Assembly (NCBI GenBank): GCA_964406505.1
Contig: CAYORX010000020.1
Coordinates: 1 to 33,549 of the forward strand
DNA: 33,549 nt
Source: DTU015 sp964406505
Lineage (GTDB): Bacteria; Bacillota; Sulfobacillia; Fermentithermobacillales; Fermentithermobacillaceae
Direction: 5' to 3'
A program made the position numbers and the translations under genes. The notes under the pieces are model-generated. The model was not told where the DNA came from. It ran no database searches and was given only the letters and a program-made list of their open reading frames with translations. Positions 25,753 through 33,180 of the stretch are shown in pieces. Within the stretch, counting starts at the first letter, position 1; every line of letters begins with the position of its first letter.

Positions 25753-25793
25753 TTTATGCCAACTATATAAGTATAACAAATTTATGCCAACTA
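25753..25793 (-). repeat. Direct repeat pair over the folT promoter, possible operator
   Basis: The 13-base unit TAGTTGGCATAAA (minus strand) occurs twice, at 25781-25793 and 25753-25765, start to start 28 bp. One copy covers the -35, the other the -10 and start region, as expected for a repressor or activator site. Only two copies are seen. Confidence 0.5.
25762..25790 (-). promoter_or_regulatory. Sigma-A type promoter of folT-like gene
   Basis: On the minus strand TTGGCA (25785-25790) and TATAGT (25762-25767) are separated by exactly 17 bp. Transcription would begin near 25755, leaving a 5' UTR of about 55 nt, too short for a folate riboswitch. Confidence 0.75.
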
Positions 25794-25947
25794 CGGCTTA
25801 GTGAAAGGAATTCAACCGGGTTTCGAACTTTGTGTTTTAGCCTTAAGATTAAAGTGTAATAAAAAATAAAATAATAAGAACATATGGATTATGTAGACGT
25901 TCAGGCAGTAGTGTTCAAATCATCTCTGCTTATTGCTAGAAGTTGTT

Positions 25948-25953
25948 TATAAT
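25948..25953 (+). promoter_or_regulatory. Candidate -10 element for thrC-thrB
   Basis: A perfect TATAAT lies about 45 bp before the thrC start. A weak -35 candidate CTGCTT is about 16 bp upstream. The leader is too short for a T-box. The stretch 25800-25940 between the divergent folT and thrC genes shows no other feature I can support. Confidence 0.5.
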
Positions 25954-25997
25954 GTTTTTAGACATCAAAAGATTGTCAAAAAGGGGAATGATACCAA

Positions 25998-27050
25998 ATG
26001 TGGCAAGGGCTTATAAAAAAGTATAAGGAATTTTTGCCGGTGGAGGATGTTACGCATGCAGTGAGTCTCTGCGAAGGCAATACTCCTTTAATACCTTTAG
26101 TTAAATTGACAAATAACTTAGGTGCAAAGATCAAGTTGTACGCTAAGTTAGAGGGCGCCAATCCTACAGGTTCGTTCAAAGATCGCGGTATGACTGTAGC
26201 TATAACAAAAGCCCTTGAAAACAGAGATAAAGCTGTAATCTGTGCTTCAACCGGTAATACGTCTGCCTCTGCTGCAGCCTACGCAGCTAAAGCAGATATA
26301 CCCTGTATTGTTGTAGTACCAGATAAAGCAGTCGCCTTAGGTAAATTGGCCCAAGCATTGATATACGGTGCTAAAGTGATCGCTATAGAAGGTAATTTCG
26401 ATCAAGCACTGGATGTGGTACAACAATTATGCGCAAAACATCCTATCACGCTAGTAAATTCCCTTAATCCTATGCGAATACAGGGCCAAAAAACGGCAGC
26501 TTTTGAAATTTGCGATCAATTAGGCCATGCCCCCACGCATCTAGCTTTACCTTTGGGGAATGCAGGCAATATTACAGCTTATTGGATGGGTTTTCAGGAA
26601 TACTATCGAAAAGGGTATATACCGAAACGACCTACAATTTTGGGCTTTGAAGCTGAAGGGGCCGCAGCGATCACTAAAGGCAAACCTATAGCAAAACCTG
26701 AAACCAATGCTACAGCAATTAGAATCGGCAATCCCGCTAGTTGGAAAGGGGCGACAGCCGCTGCACAAGAATCTAGTGGATTAATTGATGCCGTGACTGA
26801 TCAAGAAATTTTAAAAGCTTACCATTTATTAGCGAGAGAAGAAGGATTATTTGTAGAGCCTGCTTCTGCAGCAAGTGTGGCTGGAGTGTTTAAACTAGCG
26901 CGAAAAGGGTATTTCAAACTAGGCGATAGTGTAGTATGTGTCCTTACGGGAAGTGGTCTTAAAGATCCGGATATGGCGTTAAAAAATGCTGTAGCGCCTA
27001 TTAGCATCAAATCTACTTTGGATGAATTAGAAAAAGCGATCTGGGGGTAA
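25998..27050 (+). CDS. thrC: Threonine synthase
   Basis: ThrC turns O-phosphohomoserine into threonine with PLP. The PLP lysine is Lys61 in GSFKDRGMTVA, and the phosphate-binding loop LPLGNAGNITAYW and a Ser/Gly-rich C-terminal LTGSGLKDP are present. The length of 350 residues is that of the short bacterial type. The start ATG has AAGGGGA upstream. It lies 4 bp before thrB, so both form a two-gene operon. Homoserine dehydrogenase is not adjacent here. Confidence 0.95.
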   Translation: MWQGLIKKYKEFLPVEDVTHAVSLCEGNTPLIPLVKLTNNLGAKIKLYAKLEGANPTGSFKDRGMTVAITKALENRDKAVICASTGNTSASAAAYAAKADIPCIVVVPDKAVALGKLAQALIYGAKVIAIEGNFDQALDVVQQLCAKHPITLVNSLNPMRIQGQKTAAFEICDQLGHAPTHLALPLGNAGNITAYWMGFQEYYRKGYIPKRPTILGFEAEGAAAITKGKPIAKPETNATAIRIGNPASWKGATAAAQESSGLIDAVTDQEILKAYHLLAREEGLFVEPASAASVAGVFKLARKGYFKLGDSVVCVLTGSGLKDPDMALKNAVAPISIKSTLDELEKAIWG

Positions 27051-27054
27051 AACT

Positions 27055-27969
27055 ATGCTTAAGGTAAGTGTTCCGGCAACTGTGGCGAACATAGGGCCCG
27101 GATTTGATTGCCTTGGTATATCTTTAGAGTATTACAATGTATTAAAAATTGAATTATTAGAAAGATCCGCAGATCTTGAGATCGCGATTGCTGGGCAAGG
27201 TGAAGCTGAATTATCAAAAGGTACAAATAATTTAGTTTACCGCGCGTTAGCGCATGTGTATCAAAAGGTAGGATTTACTCTTCCATCTTTAAGGCTAAAA
27301 CTTGAAAATAAAGTGCCTTTAGCGCGGGGTTTAGGTAGTAGCGCATGTGCTATCGTTGCAGGATTGTTGTCAGGCAACTATCTTTGCGGACAGCCCCTAT
27401 CCCAGATGGAACTTTTGGATTTAGCTGTAGAATTGGAGGGACATCCTGATAATGTAGCTCCAGCGTTGTTAGGAGGATTGGTTATTTCCGCGCCCAAAGA
27501 TGATAAATCAGGCTATCACTATTTGAAACTTGATCCACCGAAAGGATTGCGTGCTGTTCTTTGTGTTCCTAATTTTACTGTAAATACCGAGGACGCTAGA
27601 CAAGTTTTACCCCATAAGGTTTTATTTAACGATGCAGTTTTCAATTTGAGTCGTGTAGCACTGCTTTTGGGTTCGATCTTTTCAGAGCGTTGGGATTTAT
27701 TATCCGATGCTTTGCAAGACAAATTGCATCAAAATCAACGAAAAGCACTTGTTCCGGGAGTCAATTCAGTGATATGTAGGGCCCGAAATGCTGGCGCTTT
27801 AGGCGCAGCCCTTAGTGGTTCAGGCCCTACAGTTGTCGCTTTTGCATTGAATAGGGAAAATGAGATTGGAGTAGCGATGCAAAAAAAGTTTTTAGAATTC
27901 GGCATTAATTCAGATATACTTATCGCTGATTTTAATACTACGGGAGCAAACTTGATACTTACACCTTGA
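27055..27969 (+). CDS. thrB: Homoserine kinase
   Basis: ThrB phosphorylates homoserine, providing the substrate for ThrC. It is a GHMP kinase: N-terminal VPATVANIGPGFDCLGISLEYY, ATP-binding PLARGLGSSACA (from residue 88), EGHPDNVAPALLGG, and C-terminal GALGAALSGSGPTVVAFA. Length 304 residues. It ends only 9 bp from the convergent ABC transporter ATPase stop, leaving no room for an intrinsic terminator between them. Confidence 0.96.
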   Translation: MLKVSVPATVANIGPGFDCLGISLEYYNVLKIELLERSADLEIAIAGQGEAELSKGTNNLVYRALAHVYQKVGFTLPSLRLKLENKVPLARGLGSSACAIVAGLLSGNYLCGQPLSQMELLDLAVELEGHPDNVAPALLGGLVISAPKDDKSGYHYLKLDPPKGLRAVLCVPNFTVNTEDARQVLPHKVLFNDAVFNLSRVALLLGSIFSERWDLLSDALQDKLHQNQRKALVPGVNSVICRARNAGALGAALSGSGPTVVAFALNRENEIGVAMQKKFLEFGINSDILIADFNTTGANLILTP

Positions 27970-27978
27970 GATAACGAT

Positions 27979-28758
27979 TTAATTTCCCAATTCTATACTT
28001 ATCTCGCTAAAGATCGACACTAGGTCTTGGACTTTCAGTTCTTTTTTTTCGATGCCGTCAACATCAACAACAGTTTCTCCTTGATTAAGCATTAGTAATC
28101 GATCACCGTATTCCACGGCGTAGCGAAGATTATGGGTAACCATAAGGGCAGTTATTTTTTGCTTCTTAATTATTTGATCTGTTAGTTCCATAATAGTTTC
28201 ACTCGTTTTAGGATCTAGGGCCGCAGTATGTTCATCCAAAATCAAGAGTTTGATAGGCGCCATGGTGCATATCAAAAGGGCCAGGGCTTGTCTTTGGCCC
28301 CCTGAAAGAGAACCGACCGGAACGTTTAGCTTATTCTCAAGACCGAGGCGAAGTTGGCATAGTTTTGTTTTGTAATAGTCTAACCGTTTTTTATTTACTC
28401 CACGTTGTAAGCCGAAACTATGTACTTTGTTGTCCGCTAGCGCCATATTTTCCAAAATGGTCATAGAAGGGCAAGTGCCTTTACCAGGATCCTGAAAAAC
28501 CCGTCCGATGAAATATGAGCGCTCGTGCTCTTTGAGTTTCAAAATGTTTTTCCCTTCGAAAACTACGGAACCGCTAATGGGCGAAATATTGCCTGCGATC
28601 AAGTTGAGCAAGGTAGTTTTACCGGATCCATTGCTCCCAACCACAGACAGAAATTGTCCTTGTTTCATATTAAGATTGAAATCATCAAAAACTGGGGTTT
28701 CATTGACAGTACCTGGATCAAACGCCATATTAATATTTATTAGCTGCAGTAAATTCAT
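27979..28758 (-). CDS. ABC transporter ATPase, tryptophan-type importer (TrpZ-like)
   Basis: The ATP-binding subunit of an amino-acid-type ABC importer. Visible motifs are Walker A GSNGSGKTT (41-49), a Q-loop in VFQDPGKGT, signature LSGGQ (151-155), Walker B LLILDE (171-176) and the H-loop VTHN. Length 259 residues. It is the third gene of a minus-strand operon and overlaps the permease by 29 bp, with AAGGAAAGGAAG upstream of its start. The specificity is taken from the operon's T-box (UGG specifier) and the TrpX-like binding protein, not from the ATPase itself. Confidence 0.93.
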   Translation of the reverse strand: MNLLQLININMAFDPGTVNETPVFDDFNLNMKQGQFLSVVGSNGSGKTTLLNLIAGNISPISGSVVFEGKNILKLKEHERSYFIGRVFQDPGKGTCPSMTILENMALADNKVHSFGLQRGVNKKRLDYYKTKLCQLRLGLENKLNVPVGSLSGGQRQALALLICTMAPIKLLILDEHTAALDPKTSETIMELTDQIIKKQKITALMVTHNLRYAVEYGDRLLMLNQGETVVDVDGIEKKELKVQDLVSIFSEISIELGN

Positions 28759-29656
28759 GTGGTTTGATCTTCCTTTCCTTTTTTACCAACATCTGGTTGC
28801 TGACTAACGCGACTGTAAAGAGCATAGCCATGATTAGCCTTAAGTAATTGGGATTGAAACCAAGATTTAAAGCTATGGACAGAGCAGCCTTGTAAAGGAT
28901 TGAACCTAGTAGAACCATAGATGTATATTTGATTACGGTAAAGTTTCGGAATACTGTCATACCGATGATCACTGCGGCTAGTCCCATAACGATCATTCCC
29001 GTCCCCATATTGACATCGAAAAATTTTTGCTGTTGACAAAGGATCGCTCCGGAAAGAGCCGCAAATCCGTTACTGATGATCAATCCTAAAATTTTGACAT
29101 TGCCTGGGTTTTTAGCTAAAGAAATAACCAGTTGAGGATTGTCGCCCACCGCTCGTAAAAGCATCCCAGACCTTGTGGTAAGATACCAATCGAGCAAAAC
29201 TTTCATTAAAAGTGCAAAGAAAATAGACAATACCAAGGTACGCCATGGGGCCAAACCCTTCGGTAGGAGAAGGATAGGCCCGCTATTGAAAATGGTTTGC
29301 GCGCCATAAGTAGATAGAAGGGAGGTTTTAGCAATAGCTAAATTAATTGACCAAAGAGCGGTCATGGTTAAGATTCCAGAAAGGAGATCCTTAATTTTTA
29401 GTTTTACATGTAAAAAGCCAGTCACCAACCCCGCCAGACCGCCAGCGAAAAAAGATACCAAACATGTCAACCAGGGGTTCATACCTTTTAAAATTAAAAT
29501 AGCGGTTATGGCAGCCCCTAAAGGGAAGGTACCGTCTACAGAAAGATCAGGGAAATCTAACACATGGTAACTTATATAGACTCCTAAAGCCATAATGCTA
29601 TAAATCAGCCCTTGTTCGAAAATCCCTTTGCTTATTTCTATCAAGATCTCCATCAT
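28730..29656 (-). CDS. ABC transporter permease, tryptophan-type importer (TrpY-like)
   Basis: The membrane subunit, of the branched-chain-amino-acid-permease-like fold (BPD_transp_2). The 308-residue protein has about eight to nine hydrophobic segments; YHVLDFPDLSVDGTFPLGAA and TGFLHVKLKIKDLLSGILTMTALWS are typical of this family. The start is ATG 29656 (or the next Met codon) after AAAGGAAAAAC. It is cotranscribed with the binding-protein gene 18 bp upstream and overlaps the ATPase downstream. Confidence 0.93.
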   Translation of the reverse strand: MMEILIEISKGIFEQGLIYSIMALGVYISYHVLDFPDLSVDGTFPLGAAITAILILKGMNPWLTCLVSFFAGGLAGLVTGFLHVKLKIKDLLSGILTMTALWSINLAIAKTSLLSTYGAQTIFNSGPILLLPKGLAPWRTLVLSIFFALLMKVLLDWYLTTRSGMLLRAVGDNPQLVISLAKNPGNVKILGLIISNGFAALSGAILCQQQKFFDVNMGTGMIVMGLAAVIIGMTVFRNFTVIKYTSMVLLGSILYKAALSIALNLGFNPNYLRLIMAMLFTVALVSNQMLVKKERKIKPHEFTAANKY

Positions 29657-29674
29657 AAGTTTTTCCTTTCCCGA

Positions 29675-30703
29675 TCAATTACCTGTTAAGTATTCAATAT
29701 TATCTTTGTATTCCTCGGGTAGATCGATTTTAAGCGCAGCCATAACATCGGCGTTAACTACAGGTTTACTTTCATCGATCAATTTTACTGGCATTTCATC
29801 TATATTTTCACCGTTTAAGATCTGGACAGCCATATGGGCTGTGATCCGACCCAATTCAAAGTAATCAATGCTTTCCGAAGCTATACATCCATTTCTAACT
29901 TGTTCTTCTTCTGAACCGAAGACGGGTATTTCTTTTTCATTGGCCTTTTCAATTAAAGTGGCTAAATTATTTACTACATTGTTATCAGTAAAATTGTTGA
30001 CACAATCTACTTGTGCTAATAAAGAGTCGACGGCTAGAGGAATATCAGAAGGTCCATTAACTCCTATTGCAACGATTTCAAAATCGTATTTAGGTGCTAG
30101 TTCTGTAAAGGACTCGAGATGACTTTGAGAGTTGACTTCGTTTGTGGTGTAAAGGATGCCAACCTTTTTAGCTTCTGGTAAAAACGCCCGAATCATTTTC
30201 ATCTGTTTTTCAAGGGGAAGAATGTCGGCTGTACCGCTTGCTCCTCGTGCAGGAAATTCGAGATCATCTACTAATTTTGCGGAAACTGGATCTGACACCG
30301 CAGAAAAAAGAAGAGGGATATCTGTTTCATCAACGGCTGAATGTGCAGCCATAGCGGAAGGAGTAGCTATAGCGGTAATCAGATCATATTTTTTTGCCAC
30401 ATAGTTTTGTGCGATCAGTGCCGCGTTTTCTCCCTTGCCATCGGCATTAGTTATATCCAAAGTGATGTTTTTGCCGTCTTCAAAACCTTCGTCTAGTAGT
30501 CCTTGAATAAAACCTTCTCTGATATTATCCAATGATGGGTGGGGGGCGTATTGGGTTAGCCCTATTTTGAAAATATTTTCTTCCGACTTTTGTGAGTTTT
30601 TGTTCAAATCGCAACTAGTCATGCTTATGATAAAAAGAGCGCTAAAGAATAGAATCATGATGGATCTAAAAATTCTGTTTGTTGTCTTAAAAATCTTCCT
30701 CAT
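29675..30703 (-). CDS. ABC transporter substrate-binding lipoprotein, tryptophan-type (TrpX-like)
   Basis: The solute receptor of the importer, belonging to the PF04392 (DUF534) family that includes TrpX. I chose ATG 30703 (preceded by GGAGG at 9 bases) rather than the upstream ATG at 30754, because it gives a basic N-terminus, a hydrophobic stretch and a lipobox-like ISMTSC with a lipid-anchor cysteine. Domain features: IGLTQYAPHPSLDNIREGF, IATPSAMAAHSA, PLLFSAVSDP, VGILYTTNEVNSQSH, and C-terminal VVNADVMAALKIDLP. About 342 residues. It is the first gene of the operon, directly after a T-box with a Trp specifier, so tryptophan (or a precursor) is the probable substrate. Confidence 0.9.
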   Translation of the reverse strand: MRKIFKTTNRIFRSIMILFFSALFIISMTSCDLNKNSQKSEENIFKIGLTQYAPHPSLDNIREGFIQGLLDEGFEDGKNITLDITNADGKGENAALIAQNYVAKKYDLITAIATPSAMAAHSAVDETDIPLLFSAVSDPVSAKLVDDLEFPARGASGTADILPLEKQMKMIRAFLPEAKKVGILYTTNEVNSQSHLESFTELAPKYDFEIVAIGVNGPSDIPLAVDSLLAQVDCVNNFTDNNVVNNLATLIEKANEKEIPVFGSEEEQVRNGCIASESIDYFELGRITAHMAVQILNGENIDEMPVKLIDESKPVVNADVMAALKIDLPEEYKDNIEYLTGN

Positions 30704-30798
30704 GCCTTTCGACCTCCAGTGATAAAATTTTGGAATCTTGGATTTAAAATTCACCTAAATTAATTTTCTGACCGTGTTGCACCTACTTACGATTGCAT

Positions 30799-30827
30799 AA
30801 AAAAACCCGTCCCCTAAGGGACAGGTT
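30799..30827 (-). terminator. T-box intrinsic terminator
   Basis: A ten-pair stem (AACCTGTCCC at 30818-30827 with GGGACGGGTT at 30804-30813, one U-G pair) with a four-base loop is followed by seven Us on the minus strand. It overlaps the T-box antiterminator region and so ends transcription when tRNA-Trp is charged. Confidence 0.9.
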
Positions 30828-31082
30828 TCATAGTCCTGCGGTGCCACCCTAATTAGCATCGTGCTCGCTTGTAATCACATACCAACATATGTGCCCACCT
30901 GATAACGGGTTGGGGCCCCGTCAGTGCCTACGCTATTTAACGTAATTAAATAGTTTCGGGCTGACCTCGTAAGTCCATTCACTACAACTTATTTATCGCG
31001 CTTCCACCGGGGGCGATTCTCTGTAAAATAAGGCTTATAGCTACTTCTCTTACTCAACGGTTTAATTCTTATATTTGATTAT
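30799..31082 (-). promoter_or_regulatory. T-box leader, tryptophan specifier
   Basis: The minus strand holds AGGGTGGCACCGCA (30837-30850), the conserved T-box, followed by a terminator. Stem I has paired arms GTAAG (31049-31053) and CTTAC (30969-30973), an AGAGA motif, and the distal loop GGTGGAA between ATCGC and GCGAT. The specifier is UGG (30975-30977, followed by A), the tryptophan codon. The UGGC of the T-box would pair with a tRNA whose discriminator is G, as in bacterial tRNA-Trp. Uncharged tRNA-Trp would switch on the transporter. The specifier was placed by eye. Confidence 0.9.
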
Positions 31083-31087
31083 CACTA

Positions 31088-31116
31088 TTAGTACTACGTT
31101 TCGAGAGTCTTGTCAA
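31088..31116 (-). promoter_or_regulatory. Promoter of the T-box/ABC transporter operon
   Basis: Minus-strand TTGACA (31111-31116) and TACTAA (31088-31093) lie 17 bp apart, a near-consensus sigma-A promoter. It would start RNA just before stem I of the T-box. Confidence 0.85.
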
Positions 31117-31308
31117 GAAAATGGGGGTATAAATGCGTAAATCGATCAGAGTATCGTTTGTTATCTTTTGAATGTAGGCTCTTTTTTATATTGTTGTTAG
31201 AAGAGCAGTTCAGAACTTTTGCTCGATTCATTACATTCCCTTTGCAGATTACATTCGGAGGCGTTATTCGGGGCGGCAATTAAGGTTTCCAACTATATCG
31301 CGTCAACA

Positions 31309-31385
31309 CCTGTTTAGCAAGTATTTTGCTAGATATTTTGAGATTGACCTCGTGTTGTTGTATAGTCTATCATTGCTAACACAGG
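31309..31385. repeat. Inverted repeats flanking the actin-bactofilin promoter
   Basis: CCTGTTTAGCAA (31309-31320) and TTGCTAACACAGG (31373-31385) are inverted copies, identical except for one inserted base. A further TTGCTA (31326-31331) makes a perfect palindrome with the first copy (TAGCAA, five bases, TTGCTA). The promoter lies inside this pair, suggesting an operator or loop-forming site. Bases 31117-31308 just upstream show no gene or other element I can support, apart from a weak GCTCTT/AAGAGC repeat. Confidence 0.5.
31344..31373 (+). promoter_or_regulatory. Candidate promoter of the actin-like/bactofilin operon
   Basis: TTGACC (31344-31349) and TATCAT (31368-31373) lie 18 bp apart. 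Transcription would begin near 31380. The right copy of the inverted repeat overlaps the -10 and start point. Confidence 0.6.
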
Positions 31386-31585
31386 ATAGTCATTTATTTA
31401 ATGAATTGATAAAAAACGGAGTTTGAGAAGGGGGCATCGAAAGATAAACCGACAAGTTAATGGGAACTGTTAGTTTCAGCAAATCATCTATGAGTCCTAT
31501 TTCCCAAAAAAATAATGGAAGGTGCGCATTGGTTAAATAAAAAGAAATGTGTCATGAATTCCTTATATTGGGGGGAGGGGAAAGA
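31380..31585 (+). other. Long untranslated leader of the actin-like gene
   Basis: About 205 bases lie between the inferred start point and the actin-like ATG. No known riboswitch motif (T-box, c-di-GMP, SAM, folate) is recognised. TTTCCC (31500-31505) could pair with GGGAAA (31578-31583) next to the start codon and hide the strong ribosome site, but this is a weak, short match. Confidence 0.35.
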
Positions 31586-32617
31586 ATGGGCCGTTGCATT
31601 GGATTAGATGTTGGATATGGATTTGTGAAAATAACTGATGGTGATAGCGGTTATGCTTTTCCGAGTGTGGTAGGAGAAGGAGATCTTGTACCATCTTTGA
31701 GTACAGGATATCGGAAAATGAGGCGCGTTGCTGATCTTCGAATTGGAGTAGATGGACAGCAATATTTTGTGGGTAAACTTGCGATTCGACGTTCGAACTT
31801 GGCTTATCGTGGCCTTTCTTCTTCAAGATCTGAGGGTGATGATTTCCGAGTATTATCGCTTTGTGCCCTTAGTATGTTCTGTTCAGAACCAGCAAATGTT
31901 TTCAACGTAGTTACTGGATTGCCTCCCGGACGTATGCATCTCCGAGAAGCCCTTATATCTCAACTTTTAAAAGATCATAAGGTGACTGTTTTAAACAACG
32001 GGCGAATTCGTGAGATTTCAATTACCATCGAAAAACTAGATGTAGTGCCCCAGCCTTTGGGGTCATTTTGGTCGGAAACTCTTGATTCTTGGGGGCAAAT
32101 TAAAAATCCCATCCTTGGAAGAGTGGGTATGGTTGACATTGGATTTAAGACAACTGATTTGGTGACCATTGACGATGGAGATTTCATACCAGAAAAAAGT
32201 TACACTTTGCCAGTAGGTTTTGCTAATGCATACAGTGATTTGTCAGAACATTTATTGACGGAACATGGCTTAGAAAAAGAAAGTTATGCCTTAGATGAAG
32301 CTTTCATAAACGGAACTATCAATATTGCTGGGCAACCTGTAGATATCAGTGATTTTCGTGGTAAAAGTTATAATCGTGTTGCGACTAAAATTATTGTTGA
32401 ACTTATGTCAGTTTGGACCATTCCTGAATTTCACAAAATTATTGTTACCGGGGGCGGTGGGGCGGCTTTGGGTCCATATGTTTTACCGTATCTTGCACAG
32501 GGTAAAATCGCCGATGATGCAGTTACAGCGAATAGTATCGGTTTTCTCAATTGGGCAAATCATCTTTGGCGAGATACTACTGAAATTGAAAAAGTTGAAG
32601 CCTTGGGCGTCAAATAA
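31586..32617 (+). CDS. ParM/StbA-like bacterial actin homologue
   Basis: An actin-fold ATPase of the plasmid-segregation/archaeal-actin-like group. From the ATG at 31586 it has 343 residues. Visible motifs are phosphate-1 LDVGYGFVKI (7-16), phosphate-2 VDIGFKTTDLVTIDDG (from 183) and the adenosine motif VTGGGGAALG (from 287). The sequence is clearly not MreB, FtsA or DnaK. I chose this start because GGGGGGAGGGG lies just upstream, and the earlier ATG at 31547 would add 13 residues before a much worse site. It is followed 18 bp later by a bactofilin, in one operon. The chromosomal setting among metabolic genes, with no parR/parC-like partner visible, argues against a plasmid partition role. 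Function unknown. Confidence 0.85.
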   Translation: MGRCIGLDVGYGFVKITDGDSGYAFPSVVGEGDLVPSLSTGYRKMRRVADLRIGVDGQQYFVGKLAIRRSNLAYRGLSSSRSEGDDFRVLSLCALSMFCSEPANVFNVVTGLPPGRMHLREALISQLLKDHKVTVLNNGRIREISITIEKLDVVPQPLGSFWSETLDSWGQIKNPILGRVGMVDIGFKTTDLVTIDDGDFIPEKSYTLPVGFANAYSDLSEHLLTEHGLEKESYALDEAFINGTINIAGQPVDISDFRGKSYNRVATKIIVELMSVWTIPEFHKIIVTGGGGAALGPYVLPYLAQGKIADDAVTANSIGFLNWANHLWRDTTEIEKVEALGVK

Positions 32618-32635
32618 GAGGTTTGGGGGTAAGTT

Positions 32636-33127
32636 ATGTGGTGGAATTCTAGTAGACATAGTCGGGTTTCTATTCTAGGCGAAACTTGCGACATTGTGGG
32701 AAATATGTCTTACGTAGGTAGATTGGAAGTTATGGGACGTGTAAAGGGCGATGTAGTGGTAAGCGGTATGGTTGTCATAGGGTGTGCCGGATTTTGCACT
32801 GGAACCATAAAAGCTGATGCTCTCGAAATACACGGAACCGTTCACGGGGATGTAAAAACTACCGTTTTAAAACTCACCTCAAATGCTCAATTGATTGGTA
32901 ATGCAGTTTATCAAAAGATTGTTATGGCAGAAGGAGCCACGTTTATAAAGGTTCTGCCTGAAGGGGAAAAATTACCCGAAGCAAGCCTGGATACTTATAC
33001 ACCCCTAAAGGTTATCAACAGATTGTCCGCGGAACCTCTTCTAGTGCATAAAGAAAAATTAGTGGAAGTGAATAAAAAATCTACAACTGGGGCTAATAAA
33101 AAGCCTAGTTTTCAGACTGTTTTTTAG
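32636..33127 (+). CDS. Bactofilin (polymer-forming cytoskeletal protein)
   Basis: Bactofilins form nucleotide-independent filaments with a right-handed beta-helix core. The 163-residue product shows the repeat rhythm of the family: VSILGETCDIVGNMSYVGRLEV, RVKGDVVVSGMVVIG, GTIKADALEIHGTVHGDVK. The C-terminal ~60 residues are charged and probably disordered, unlike the shorter tails of many bactofilins. The ATG at 32636 follows GGGGGTAAG. It is 18 bp after the actin-like gene and probably cotranscribed; together they suggest a membrane-linked cytoskeletal role, which is inference. Confidence 0.9.
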   Translation: MWWNSSRHSRVSILGETCDIVGNMSYVGRLEVMGRVKGDVVVSGMVVIGCAGFCTGTIKADALEIHGTVHGDVKTTVLKLTSNAQLIGNAVYQKIVMAEGATFIKVLPEGEKLPEASLDTYTPLKVINRLSAEPLLVHKEKLVEVNKKSTTGANKKPSFQTVF

Positions 33128-33143
33128 CCGAATCAAGATGAAT

Positions 33144-33180
33144 GCCGATAGTATTATACTAAACCCATGATGCTATCGGC
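33144..33180 (+). terminator. Hairpin after bactofilin, possible terminator
   Basis: GCCGATAG (33144-33151) and CTATCGGC (33173-33180) form a perfect eight-pair stem with a 21-base loop. The following TTTATAG is a poor U tract, so termination is uncertain. Confidence 0.4.

Noticed and set aside
25700..25800. Folate (THF) riboswitch upstream of folT
   Set aside because: The mapped promoter leaves only about 55 nt of leader, too short, and no conserved core is seen.
31178..31206. GCTCTT / AAGAGC inverted repeat between the divergent operons
   Set aside because: Six pairs with an 17-base loop in AT-rich DNA is expected by chance; no gene end is near.
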